A stretch of 61,606 nucleotides of DNA, from contig CAISJV010000011.1 in assembly GCA_903885795.1 (NCBI GenBank), positions 1 through 61,606 of the forward strand, written 5' to 3'. Source of the stretch: an uncultured delta proteobacterium (GTDB taxonomy: Bacteria > Desulfobacterota > Syntrophia > Syntrophales > UBA8958). Each line of letters begins with the position of its first letter. The first letter of the stretch is position 1. Position numbers and translations under genes: made by a program. The notes under the pieces are model-generated. The model saw only the letters and a program-made list of their open reading frames with translations, had not been told where the DNA came from and made no database searches. Of this stretch, positions 43,456-51,984 are shown one piece after another.

Positions 43456-43755
43456 CTATGCGTGTACAAGTTCACGAATTCCCTCAAGCCTGCGACCGAT
43501 AACCTTTTCCATAGTTTTGAGATCGTAGGCCGTCTGCAGGTTGAGCCAATACTGTGGCGTCTGCCCGAACACCTTGCCGAAAAGCAGGGCCATTTCAGCG
43601 GTGACAGGCCTTTTGCCGTTGACGACATGGGAAATTCTCATTGTCGAAAGGCCGACGGTGCGGGCAAGATCCGCCTGGGTCATTCCCAGTTCGTCCAGGA
43701 TCTCCCTGATAAATTCACCCGGGTGGACCGGTGGAAGATTGTTCCTCGGGTTCAT
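43456..43755 (-). CDS. higA: HigA-family antitoxin
   Basis: A 99-residue XRE-family addiction-module antidote. The family start PPVHPGEFIREILDELGMTQADLARTVGLSTMRISHVVNGKRPVTAEMALLFGKVFG is clear and is followed by YWLNLQTAYDL. HigA is normally encoded directly after the RelE-like toxin HigB; here only the last codons of a toxin gene are left upstream. The antitoxin may persist as a plain repressor. Confidence 0.9.
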   Translation of the reverse strand: MNPRNNLPPVHPGEFIREILDELGMTQADLARTVGLSTMRISHVVNGKRPVTAEMALLFGKVFGQTPQYWLNLQTAYDLKTMEKVIGRRLEGIRELVHA

Positions 43756-43767
43756 GGTTTTACTTCC

Positions 43768-43821
43768 TCAGTGATAATCGATAATTTCGACGTCATAGGC
43801 CGTCGCCATTTTGTCATTCCT
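43768..43821 (-). pseudogene. 3' remnant of a HigB toxin gene
   Basis: The 17 codons ending at the TGA 12 bases before higA read RNDKMATAYDVEIIDYH. The end A-YDVEI(V/I)DYH is the hallmark C-terminus of HigB/RelE toxins partnered with HigA. The frame is closed upstream, and helicase-gene sequence begins within 40 bases, so the rest of the toxin is deleted. Confidence 0.7.
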
Positions 43822-43858
43822 TGACGTCGGCGTCCTGCCTGACCTTTCTTCGGCAAAT

Positions 43859-46054
43859 TCATGGTGCGATTTCAAGACAGGCAAGCAACCGGCTTGAATA
43901 CGATGCGTCCTCGGTCAGGAACCCCGAATGTAACAGCTCACGATGGAGAAGCTCTGATGCCGCGCCATTGACAAGCTTAGCAACTTGTCCTCTATCCTGA
44001 AATCGGAAAGTCTGAGACGGGCGGGCGCGAAGAAGCTCTTGTGACAGCCGCTCCAGATATGGCGACCGCTCGCCTCGTTCAGAGATGCCCAGCCTCACAA
44101 TCCGCTGTTGCACCTGGCCGCCTTTACCGTGTACGACCACGAGCCAAACCGTGATCAGGCCGGTCTCTCCGTCGTTACCTTCAATGGCGCCGACAAGCGC
44201 CCGATCTTGTGGTTTCACTGCGGTATAGGCATCAAGCCACTGTTTGACCACCGGATGTTCGAGACCGAGGAGGTTCAATTCTTCCTCCTGAAGCGCCTTA
44301 TCACGATCAGTTGTAAATCTGATGACTTCGGAGTTTGGCCGCTGGAGTGCAAAGACATCCTTGCCAATGGGGCGAAGCTCACCGCCATCGAAACGAGCCG
44401 CCCGCTGGGCAAAGGCCAGCAGCCGCTGCATACCCCGGCCCTCGTCGTCGAATCGCTTGTAGTCGCCGAGGTTGAACCGGTCGAGATCCTGGAAAAGCTC
44501 GAAGACTACTTCCCTCGCAAGGTCGGCATTGGTCATCGCAACCTCAAGCTCTTGCCGTGTCCGCTTCAAGGTCGGATCGAGGATCGCCTCCTGGTATAGA
44601 CGGTCGTAACTGAGGCGGCTGCTAAGCTGGCCCAGAACCTGCCCTCTGAGGTCTTCCGCAATTTGGCCATTGTCGTCCAGCTTTCCTAGGGTTTGCGCTA
44701 TGTCGTGCAGCTTTTCTTCGAGGAGCAGGAAGATCTTGCCCTCGATTGTGTCCGATGCAACCAGGTTATAGACCTGAGCCGTGTCCTTCTGTCCGTAACG
44801 GTGGATACGTCCAATGCGCTGCTCCAGGTCCATAGGGTTCCATGGAAGGTCGTAATTGAAGAGTACCCGTGCGAACTGAAGATTAATTCCTTCGCGTCCT
44901 GCCGCCGTGCTGAGCAACACTTTGGGTCCATCCGGCCTGCGGAACCGTCGCTGGGCGGCTACTTTGGCGCCGTGGTCGCCGCCCTTCAAAACCTCAATGC
45001 CCTTGCCGGGAAATACAGCGTCAATTGCTGCCCGCAGACTCCCGATGCTCCCGAGATAGGTGGTGAAGATAACAACCTTCTCATCCGGGCTGACCTTCCA
45101 GAGTTGCCGCAGCGCTTCCAGAAGAACCCCGGTCTTGGTTTCCATACCTTCGGGGAACTGATCGAGGAGGTCGCGAATCCTTCGCCGCTCCTCGGGCAGG
45201 GCAACGGAAACCAGACTTGCCGCAGCGTCTTCACCTGTGAACGCCGCGATCTCGGTATCGTCGTAGCTCTCCGCTGTCTGGACGAAGGCATTAATTTCTT
45301 TCCGCTTTTTCAAGAGCTGGACCTTGGCATCGGCGAGAAACTGCTCCGCCTGAGCCTTGCCGTAGGTGTCGTCAGGCAGGTTGTGAATCTCCCGGATAAG
45401 GTCCCTCGCATCTTCGCTGGCGCTATCCCGTCCGTCCACATCCAGCAGTTCGTCCCGCTCGATGGCCTCTTCGACGGTCAGCATCAAGAGCCGCTTGCGC
45501 AGGGTCGCCCGGACCGCGGCGAAACTGCTGGCGGCGATCTTCTGAAAAATGGTCATGACGAATCCAAGAGCGCGTCCCTGCTGCCCCTGGGTGGCCGCGA
45601 GGTTGTACCCGTCACGCAAATAATCGAGGAGGGCTTGATAGAAAATCATCTCCCTTTCGCCGAGGTTGAAGCCCTGGGTATGAACCACGCGCCTTGCAAA
45701 GAGCGGACTCCCGTCCGCAGCGCAGGCATCTGCCTTGGTTCGCCGTATCACCGCCGCGTTCAGCCGGTGACGGTTTTCAACCATGTCGCGCTCATCCGAG
45801 AAGAGTGTCGGATCGAGTAATCGCACCAGCATCCAGAACCGGAAATTGTCTCCCTGATGGGGCGTGGCGGAGAGCATAAGCAGATCCCGGCAATGAGGAC
45901 GAAGGGCTTCCGCCAGCTTGAAGTTTTCTGTCTTGCGGATCTTATTGCCGGTCTTGTAAACGCTCAAGTGATGGGACTCGTCAAATACGACCAGATCCCA
46001 GGGGGGCGCGGCGAGTATGCGTTTCACCCGCACCCGCCTCTTGAGTGTGTCCAC
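43859..46054 (-). CDS. SNF2-family helicase, N-terminally truncated
   Basis: A 731-residue protein that begins in the middle of a SNF2/DEAD-like helicase. Motif II (VFDESHHLS) is at residues about 23-31, motif III (MLSATPHQGD) follows, and helicase domain 2 is complete (VIFTTYLG, LLSTAAGREGINLQFA, DLEQRIGRIHRYGQKD). Motif I (Walker A), Ia and the preceding Q-motif region are absent. The frame is closed by TAA just upstream, and the only start is a GTG at 46054. Homologous text (SNAFAKHNRLIVS) continues a few codons before the GTG, showing a deletion rather than a naturally short protein. ATP hydrolysis is therefore doubtful. The family occurs in phage-defence operons. Confidence 0.75.
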   Translation of the reverse strand: MDTLKRRVRVKRILAAPPWDLVVFDESHHLSVYKTGNKIRKTENFKLAEALRPHCRDLLMLSATPHQGDNFRFWMLVRLLDPTLFSDERDMVENRHRLNAAVIRRTKADACAADGSPLFARRVVHTQGFNLGEREMIFYQALLDYLRDGYNLAATQGQQGRALGFVMTIFQKIAASSFAAVRATLRKRLLMLTVEEAIERDELLDVDGRDSASEDARDLIREIHNLPDDTYGKAQAEQFLADAKVQLLKKRKEINAFVQTAESYDDTEIAAFTGEDAAASLVSVALPEERRRIRDLLDQFPEGMETKTGVLLEALRQLWKVSPDEKVVIFTTYLGSIGSLRAAIDAVFPGKGIEVLKGGDHGAKVAAQRRFRRPDGPKVLLSTAAGREGINLQFARVLFNYDLPWNPMDLEQRIGRIHRYGQKDTAQVYNLVASDTIEGKIFLLLEEKLHDIAQTLGKLDDNGQIAEDLRGQVLGQLSSRLSYDRLYQEAILDPTLKRTRQELEVAMTNADLAREVVFELFQDLDRFNLGDYKRFDDEGRGMQRLLAFAQRAARFDGGELRPIGKDVFALQRPNSEVIRFTTDRDKALQEEELNLLGLEHPVVKQWLDAYTAVKPQDRALVGAIEGNDGETGLITVWLVVVHGKGGQVQQRIVRLGISERGERSPYLERLSQELLRARPSQTFRFQDRGQVAKLVNGAASELLHRELLHSGFLTEDASYSSRLLACLEIAP

Positions 46055-46220
46055 GGAAACAATCAGACGGTTGTGCTTGGCGAAGGCATTGGACTTTTAC
46101 TCGAATCCGGCCGTTTTCAAAGTCAGGGATGTCGATGTCCGGCTCACCGAAAATGATGAACAAGTGGCCTTTACCCGTGCTATTGAATTGTCTCATTGCT
46201 GTGCCCAGGACCGGATTCAT
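46055..46220 (-). pseudogene. DNA methylase C-terminal scrap fused out of frame to the helicase
   Basis: A frame overlapping the helicase start encodes GKGHLFIIFGEPDIDIPDF and ENGRIRVKV. As I recall, a HLFTxFGEPDIxI...RVKVNG segment occurs in the C-terminal region of large adenine-specific DNA methylases of defence operons. The frame shifts to the helicase text immediately after RVKV. Only about 30 recognisable residues are left. Confidence 0.5.
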
Positions 46221-46319
46221 TCGCGCAACAGCACCGGCGGATTGCTGACCTGACCATATGCTTCGATTACGGTTTGTGGATGTGTAGATCCGGGATTATG
46301 CTGACAGTGGAGAGTCCTC

Positions 46320-46667
46320 TTATTTTAGCCTATAATATTTTTTTGAATTCCCTTTTGAACTTTCGACGGGGTACTTCTCACGGTTTACATCGAGTTTTTT
46401 TCTAACGACGTCCTCAAGGGAAATGTCGAGGTCGTGACACAGGTATGTAAGAAGAATTGCCACATCGGCCACTTCGCTCTCGATTTCAGATCGCTGTTGT
46501 TCAGCAATGGCTGTAATTTCAGAATCGCGAGCCCATCGAAAAAGATCGAGTAACTCCGCAGATTCAACGCACAAAGCCGAGCTAAGATTGCGAACAGTGT
46601 GGAACTGTTCCCAATCCCTCTCTCGTCGAAAAGTAATCAATGCATCCAGAAGTGTGTTTGAAATCAT
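46320..46667 (-). CDS. MazG-like nucleotide pyrophosphohydrolase
   Basis: A 115-residue all-helical NTP pyrophosphohydrolase related to MazG and the dCTPase RS21-C6. It has LITFRRERDWEQFHTVRNLSSALCVESAELLDLFRW and the metal-binding ESEVADVAILLTYLCHDL, i.e. the E-x-x-E...E-x-x-D set. It hydrolyses (d)NTPs to NMP and pyrophosphate. The start at MISNTLLD has GAGGG just upstream. It follows the HNH gene by 13 bases and is probably co-transcribed. Confidence 0.85.
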   Translation of the reverse strand: MISNTLLDALITFRRERDWEQFHTVRNLSSALCVESAELLDLFRWARDSEITAIAEQQRSEIESEVADVAILLTYLCHDLDISLEDVVRKKLDVNREKYPVESSKGNSKKYYRLK

Positions 46668-46680
46668 GAATTTCCCTCGC

Positions 46681-47616
46681 TTACGCCTGAAATCTGTTCC
46701 GGTAATGCCAATCCAAAAGATTCGGATCAGGACGCATTGACGGATGTATTGGCACAACAGACAATGGTTCGTTATCGAGTCGGTAGTAGACCTTGCCGTT
46801 GAACCATTCCTCTTTGATCCGTTGGCTGACCCTTACTCGCAGCTCTGGTGTAACACTGACCAGGCCGGCATCGAAAAGCCGATGGAAGTCCGCTCGGAGC
46901 AGAAGTCCATTCCGAACATCATGTCCGCCCTCTCCTGAATAGGGAACGATGTGGGCTGCCTCCAGTGCCATTAAGGTGCTCTCCCCAGTAATGGCGCAGC
47001 GTCGATGATAGGCCTCGGTGACTAAAACCCGAAAAGATGATTGTCCGAGCCTCGGCCGGACTTCAACCGGCATACCATATTTTTCACCAGGCTCGGCTAC
47101 CAGAGGAAGCATATCGTTTGTGGCCGTTTCAAATGGCTGCGACATCATGCGCTCCTGGACGCTACGCCATATTGCCTGGCCTGCACCAATGGTCGAGTCG
47201 TACATTTTCCCACGCACGATGTTCGACGACCAATCAGGGGGATCGGCAATCCATGCGCCTTTATCAAAGAAGAAGGGATTGGTTAGGACATTGCATCCGA
47301 CTGGGCCATCACTGCGTCTATTGTTTGTCAATGGCTGGATGAGAGCGCGGAATTCATCAAGGGAGGCGCAACCATTCTTCTGCCCAAATATATCCCAGAC
47401 CATGCTGAGTGGATACGAACTATATTTAACGAAAAATCCGCCGCCGGCAATATGATTAAACGGACGCCTGAGTTTGAACAGGAAAGGAAGCACATCATTG
47501 TGCTCTCGCTTGAATGGCGGCGTTCCACTCGGCTGCCAAAAATTAACCTCATCCGGCCGAAGCTGTGAGAGAAATTGATACCATTTGTTATCAGTTACTC
47601 CAACCCAAAACTCCAT
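46681..47616 (-). CDS. HNH endonuclease with N-terminal EVE-like domain
   Basis: A 311-residue protein starting after GGAGGTG. The N-terminal about 150 residues read like an EVE/PUA-type domain (FWVGVTDNKWYQFLSQL, DEVNFWQPSG, PFLFKLRRPFNHIAGGGFFVKYSSYPLSMVWDIFG). The C-terminal part is an HNH nuclease: CAITGESTLMALEAAHIVPYSGEGGHDVRNGLLLRADFHRLFDAGLVSV. EVE domains recognise modified cytosines, and EVE-HNH fusions are thought to be type IV restriction enzymes that cut modified phage DNA. Sensor assignment is by pattern only. Confidence 0.8.
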   Translation of the reverse strand: MEFWVGVTDNKWYQFLSQLRPDEVNFWQPSGTPPFKREHNDVLPFLFKLRRPFNHIAGGGFFVKYSSYPLSMVWDIFGQKNGCASLDEFRALIQPLTNNRRSDGPVGCNVLTNPFFFDKGAWIADPPDWSSNIVRGKMYDSTIGAGQAIWRSVQERMMSQPFETATNDMLPLVAEPGEKYGMPVEVRPRLGQSSFRVLVTEAYHRRCAITGESTLMALEAAHIVPYSGEGGHDVRNGLLLRADFHRLFDAGLVSVTPELRVRVSQRIKEEWFNGKVYYRLDNEPLSVVPIHPSMRPDPNLLDWHYRNRFQA

Positions 47617-47837
47617 TCCATCACCTCCACGGGGAAACAGCCTTGAATCCATTGAAAAGAATGCGAGCAGGCGTTATGTAACCCGCGATTATCATGCTTG
47701 CCTATTGACACGACAATCCTTGGATGACCAAATCCGACCAATCCTGCTAGCACCTGCCACGCCAGACGAGCTGCCGGTCGAGGTCACGGTTCCGGCCGAC
47801 ATTGTGTAACCTGTGCAGTATTTTGGTGTCCGTCATG
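47617..47837. other. short intergenic region upstream of the HNH gene
   Basis: About 220 bases between the HNH start and the HepT stop, both on the minus strand. No recognisable gene, repeat or terminator was seen; open frames here are short and unlike any known protein. Confidence 0.4.
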
Positions 47838-48203
47838 CTAAAAAACCTCTTTATCGTCTGGTTCGATGGCTTTTTCAACAAGTTTTCGGCAGGCTGTTTC
47901 TAATGGTCCCAGTTTGTTCTGAACCACGTCCCAAATGATCGGCAGGTTAATACCGAAATACTCATGGATGAGGATATTGCGTAAGCCTTTAATTTTGCGC
48001 CAATCTATCTCCGGAGCGAGCTTCTGGAATTGCTCGGGAAGATTTCCTGCCGCCTCACCGATGATCTCAAGGTTTCTGATAACGGCATCCTGGGTTTTCC
48101 GGTCTCTAGCAAAAGCATTTTCGTCCGGGTCTGCTATGTAGGTTCGAATTTGATGAATGGCATCCAAGATGTCATCAAGATAAAGGCGAAAGTCCCTAGG
48201 CAT
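47838..48203 (-). CDS. hepT: HepT-family toxin (DUF86)
   Basis: A 121-residue HEPN-domain RNase toxin. The R-x4-H-x-Y active site is RNILIHEY (Arg75, His80, Tyr82). HepT cleaves tRNA or mRNA and is inactivated when its partner MntA adds AMP units to the active-site tyrosine. Its start lies inside the last codons of mntA (8-base overlap), the standard arrangement. Confidence 0.93.
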   Translation of the reverse strand: MPRDFRLYLDDILDAIHQIRTYIADPDENAFARDRKTQDAVIRNLEIIGEAAGNLPEQFQKLAPEIDWRKIKGLRNILIHEYFGINLPIIWDVVQNKLGPLETACRKLVEKAIEPDDKEVF

Positions 48204-48486
48204 AGGCCACCTCGCTGGTGATGATGGGTTTGAGGCGCGGTTTCAGGGAATCAGCCAATACGAGGTCGACGGGCCATCCAAGATGATCCTCAAGGAAGAA
48301 CTTCAAATCCATATAGTGATCGAACGTGGGATGAGCCAGTTCAACCAGTATGTCTACGTCGCTCCCGCCAATGGCGGAACCGCGAAGAACAGATCCGAAC
48401 AAGCCGATGCGTCTCACGGAAAACCGTGTTTCGAGGTCTTCCTTGTGTTGCTTGAGAAAATCGAGAATCTCATCGCTTTTTAGCAT
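48196..48486 (-). CDS. mntA: MntA-family nucleotidyltransferase antitoxin
   Basis: A 96-residue minimal nucleotidyltransferase with the motif GSVLRGSAIGGSDVDILV (Gly31-Ser32, Asp43, Asp45). It AMPylates HepT and so neutralises it. A ribosome site (AAGGAGGCGG) supports the ATG at 48486; the frame runs 13 codons further upstream. It begins 35 bases after the truncated ATPase gene. Confidence 0.93.
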   Translation of the reverse strand: MLKSDEILDFLKQHKEDLETRFSVRRIGLFGSVLRGSAIGGSDVDILVELAHPTFDHYMDLKFFLEDHLGWPVDLVLADSLKPRLKPIITSEVAYA

Positions 48487-48521
48487 AATCCGCCTCCTTT
48501 CTAATTCATAGCGGTGGCAAT

Positions 48522-50216
48522 TCAATAGAGGGTACAGTTACTTCCAGCAGGCTCAGCCCCCGTGATACACGTGGCGGAAACCCATGGATTGTCTTCCCAG
48601 TTCGGTCCAAGCACGACTACATGAGAAGACGATCGCTTTGCTTCGGGAATAAGAATGTGACGAAGCGTGTTGCGCACATGTTTCAGATCTTCCCCCGGAT
48701 AGACCGTTTGGCCGCTTTCGCTTGCTACGAGATCCGGTTGCCACAGTTTGTCATTTTTGGCCGACGCCCGAACTTTCGTGCGCGGATTCTCTTCCGGACC
48801 AAAACGTAGACGGCCGGCGGGGCTCTCTTCGCCGTGGATGTTGATGCTCGCTTCAATCAACTGAACTAATTCACCTTGGAACAGGTTGTCGTCAACAGGA
48901 TATTCCCTCGTAATGTCAAGATGAAGCTCCTGACGGGTCCCGCGGGCATTTTTACCCGGGGTCATGGAACGTATCCAGAGAGCGCTGATCAGCTCTTGGG
49001 CGTGGGGAACGGCGGCCCCACTGGAAATTGTTTTGACCGTTTCCAGGTTTCTCTGGGCTACTTCACGCAATTTTTCCTGTCCGCCGAGTGTGGCAATGGA
49101 ATCGATAAGCGACTGCACACCGCACGCGTCATTGTCCACAAAGAAATCTGCGGGTGTTATGACCGGAACCGCTTCGCCACGTTCACGAAACACTGAGGCA
49201 AGGATACGAATAAGGTCGCGTGTTTCCTGGGCTGCCGCAGCCAGCAGGATTTGATCTTCCAGCAGCTCCATCAGTTCTGGTGAAAAAGGCCAGCAGGCAA
49301 TGACCTCTGATACGACCCGTTCCCTTTCGGTTTCGGGTAGATGGGAAAAGCGAAGTCGAAAGCGCTCCGATGCATATGAGATGAGAAGGCTTCGCACTTC
49401 TGCGGTTGGGATGTTCTCACGGTTCTTGAAGAGACGATACAAGAGCAGCTTTTTTCGATCCTCCTTCGCGGTGGGACCGCGGAAGTCAATGATCACCGGA
49501 CCGTCGCGATGGACCTGCCTGAAAGCATCCGTGTTGTTGTTCAGCACCGACACGACCAAAATCAGGATATCGGGACGATCCTTCGAAAGTTCTGACAGAT
49601 TCTGGATGAAGTTCTCGGCCAGGGTTCGGTATTTGACGCCCTCAGGTCCTGCCTGATCACTCAGGCCATCGAACCACTTCTGGAATTCGTCGAGAATCAG
49701 CACGGTGGGTTGCGCCTCGAACATTTCTTCCAATAGGGAGCGGGGAGGGTATGGCTGCGCCATCTGATTGAACTTTCCTTTGAAGAAATCTCCCTTGGGA
49801 TGACGATCAAAGATGAGATCCCAGAGGAGGGGATATTCATGATTATGGACGGGTTCGGGAATGGCGATGAACTTGCTTTCGAGCAGGAGATCGCTCAGGG
49901 TCTGTGAAGCCAGTCGGCTTCCCCACTCATTGGCCCACACCTGAACACGGGCGGAGGATTGCACGGCGTGATGCATAACCGCCATGATATGCGATTTACC
50001 GCGCCCCCGGTCGCCCATGAGGACAATTGGACGTAGGGGACGATTAGAGCTGAGGGCGCGCAAAGCGGCCTGAACGTCTGCCGTTGGATAGGTTATTGAA
50101 AGGATAAAATCGGGATCTCTTTGGGCAGCCCCCGTGTTGTCCTTCCTGCGCAGGGCGATGGCTGTGCCCGGCATCTGAGAACCGAGAAATTCATCCCGCA
50201 ACTTAAGATTAAGCAT
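48522..50216 (-). CDS. DUF499-type defence ATPase, C-terminally truncated
   Basis: A 564-residue P-loop ATPase starting MLNLKLRDEFLG. Walker A is GDRGRGKS (residues 68-75), Walker B is VLILDEFQKW, and the middle part (RGPTAKEDRKKLLLYRLFKNRENIP, AQETRDLIRILASVFRERGE, ASAKNDKLWQPD) matches large DUF499/COG1483-like ATPases, which are usually about 900-1000 residues. The protein stops soon after VVVLGPNWEDNPW, where relatives continue for hundreds of residues. The final residues do not resemble the family. Such ATPases stand next to a methylase and a helicase in defence operons; here the partner genes survive only in part on the far side of the MntA/HepT-HNH-MazG genes. Confidence 0.7.
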   Translation of the reverse strand: MLNLKLRDEFLGSQMPGTAIALRRKDNTGAAQRDPDFILSITYPTADVQAALRALSSNRPLRPIVLMGDRGRGKSHIMAVMHHAVQSSARVQVWANEWGSRLASQTLSDLLLESKFIAIPEPVHNHEYPLLWDLIFDRHPKGDFFKGKFNQMAQPYPPRSLLEEMFEAQPTVLILDEFQKWFDGLSDQAGPEGVKYRTLAENFIQNLSELSKDRPDILILVVSVLNNNTDAFRQVHRDGPVIIDFRGPTAKEDRKKLLLYRLFKNRENIPTAEVRSLLISYASERFRLRFSHLPETERERVVSEVIACWPFSPELMELLEDQILLAAAAQETRDLIRILASVFRERGEAVPVITPADFFVDNDACGVQSLIDSIATLGGQEKLREVAQRNLETVKTISSGAAVPHAQELISALWIRSMTPGKNARGTRQELHLDITREYPVDDNLFQGELVQLIEASINIHGEESPAGRLRFGPEENPRTKVRASAKNDKLWQPDLVASESGQTVYPGEDLKHVRNTLRHILIPEAKRSSSHVVVLGPNWEDNPWVSATCITGAEPAGSNCTLY

Positions 50217-50951
50217 CTTCTATCTCCGAATCTGGATCGACATGCTCTGCCTTATTTTTTCAATTTTCGTATTTGTGACAGCACCGTCTGATTTCGCCAA
50301 TTAATCCCTTGCCTCACTAGAATCTCTTCCTGGGTTCTGATGAAATTATATTGGGATAAAGTGGGCCAAACTATACAAAATATTGATTAAAAGTCAAATT
50401 GTTTTCCAAATATTTTCTACTCGTCATTATGCAATGTCTTGCCGATGCCTGAATATCACACCTGGTTCCCCATAGAGTGTCCTACCAGATAAATATTTTG
50501 GTTTCAGCCATGAAAAATCCCGATCTATTTGAGTTGTATCTTTGCATTTTGTCAGTGCCGATTACAATTTACAAAGATAATTGGTACGCAAAGAGCGGTT
50601 AATCTGGTGTGGCGCTTGTTTGATATTTACAATATTGGGGACAAAAAAAATCTTAAAATTGAGAAAAAATAGCGTTCAATTCTCCCGCCCCAAAAAAATA
50701 TGAATAATTCATATAAGTTAAAAATATGATAATATTAGCTAATTGACGAAAGTTCGAAAATATGTTGTTTTGATTATCCCGAAAATATGTGAGTCCGGAA
50801 CAATTTCCGTGCGTCTTTTTTCATGGTCAAACTGCGCCGTCGCGGACTGTCACCGGCAAATCTTCGTGAACCGTTTCAGGCCAGTCGTCGCACACTGCTG
50901 CATGCTGTAAATCAGCCGCGGACCGTCTCGGGTACGTTTACGCGAATTGCT
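50217..50951. other. AT-rich intergenic region
   Basis: About 735 bases, clearly more AT-rich than the surroundings, upstream of the ATPase gene and downstream of the ParB gene. No gene could be supported; an open frame from 50823 on the plus strand is mostly a shadow of parB. CGAAAATATGT is repeated at 50755-50765 and 50780-50790. The region presumably carries the ATPase promoter. Confidence 0.45.
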
Positions 50952-51752
50952 TTACTGGAGCTGCGGCTCTCCTTCTGCTGTTACCTGAACGCCCAGGGTC
51001 AGGAGGAGGCTTGTTGCCGTCTGCCGGATGTCCCCGAGCACTCCCGTCAGCTCCTGCCGGTTTACCTCGTTCCAGTTTTCAAGTTGCAGATTTGCCAGCT
51101 TGTCGTTGAAGGCGACCGTTTGGTTAATAATGGCCGTTTCTTTGGAAACTCTGGGTTTGGCCGGTGTCGGGGCGGCACTTTTTTTTGCCTGCTGCGCCAT
51201 GTAGCGCTCGAAGACTGTGCGCATGCCTTTTTCCGTCTTGGCCCCGGCGGCCTCCATGAGAACAGTTTTGGGGATGTTCGGGTTTGATCGCGCCTGGTTC
51301 AGGATATCTTCGGGAAGGTTGTTTATAGTCAGGGTCTTGGAGACGGAGGACTGGGTCTTGCCGAGCATGTCGGCGAGCTGGTACTGGTTGTAACCCTCCT
51401 CGGCCATGAGCAGCTTCATGCCTTCCGCCTCCTCCACGGGGGTCAGGTTTTCACGGAGGATATTCTCGACCAGAGAAATTTCCCGGTATTTCCCCTCGAC
51501 ATAAATACCCGGAATCGTGGCGATGCCGGCCTGTTTCGACGCCGCGACGCGGCGCTCTCCGGCGACGATAAAGAGGGTCCCCTGGTCGTCTTGACGAAAG
51601 AGAATGGGCTGGAGGACGTCATGTTTCTGAATCGAGGCGGCCAGTTCACTGAGCGCCCCCGAATCGAGATATTTTCGTGGTTGCTGGGGGTCCGCCTGCA
51701 AGGAGTTGACATCGAGCTTGTAGATTCGCCCTTTGACATAAGTTGTGGCCAT
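50952..51752 (-). CDS. orphan ParB/RepB/Spo0J-family protein
   Basis: A 266-residue ParB-like protein. The start is set by CAGGAGGTG before ATG. The CTPase/ParB domain has DPQQPRKYLDSGALSELAASI, VAGERRVAASKQAGI and SLVENILRENLTPVEEAEGMKLL, and the helix-turn-helix is YNQYQLADMLGKTQSSVSKTLTI. A Lys/Ala/Pro linker and a C-terminal helical part follow. No parA and no chromosomal parS-like block is present, so it may be a transcriptional ParB paralogue or a relic of a mobile element. Confidence 0.85.
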   Translation of the reverse strand: MATTYVKGRIYKLDVNSLQADPQQPRKYLDSGALSELAASIQKHDVLQPILFRQDDQGTLFIVAGERRVAASKQAGIATIPGIYVEGKYREISLVENILRENLTPVEEAEGMKLLMAEEGYNQYQLADMLGKTQSSVSKTLTINNLPEDILNQARSNPNIPKTVLMEAAGAKTEKGMRTVFERYMAQQAKKSAAPTPAKPRVSKETAIINQTVAFNDKLANLQLENWNEVNRQELTGVLGDIRQTATSLLLTLGVQVTAEGEPQLQ

Positions 51753-51780
51753 CGCTGCACCTCCTGATATTTGATTGATA

Positions 51781-51821
51781 TTAATAAGGGTAAATTCAAG
51801 TAATGTCAATAGACATTGACA
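51781..51821 (-). promoter_or_regulatory. parB promoter with overlapping palindrome
   Basis: On the minus strand TTGACA (51804-51809), 17 bases, TATTAA (51781-51786). The palindrome TGTCAAT-AGAC-ATTGACA (51804-51821) covers the -35 box and is a likely autoregulatory operator or parS-like site. Confidence 0.55.
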
Positions 51822-51984
51822 GATACTTCATCCTCATCTATATTACCGGCGTGTGCACTTTTAGATAGCCGTCACTGATTGTCCTGTGCGGGGGAGTGCA
51901 CCGGCGACAGGAAAATCAGTCAGGGAGTTGATATTTCTTTTCTCGGTGGTCAAGATAGTGTATCTTGCACTGCGATCTTTAGAA

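Noticed and set aside
44693-45820. 375-codon plus-strand frame within the helicase gene
   Set aside because: Antisense shadow of a conserved helicase; no start signal and no family pattern.
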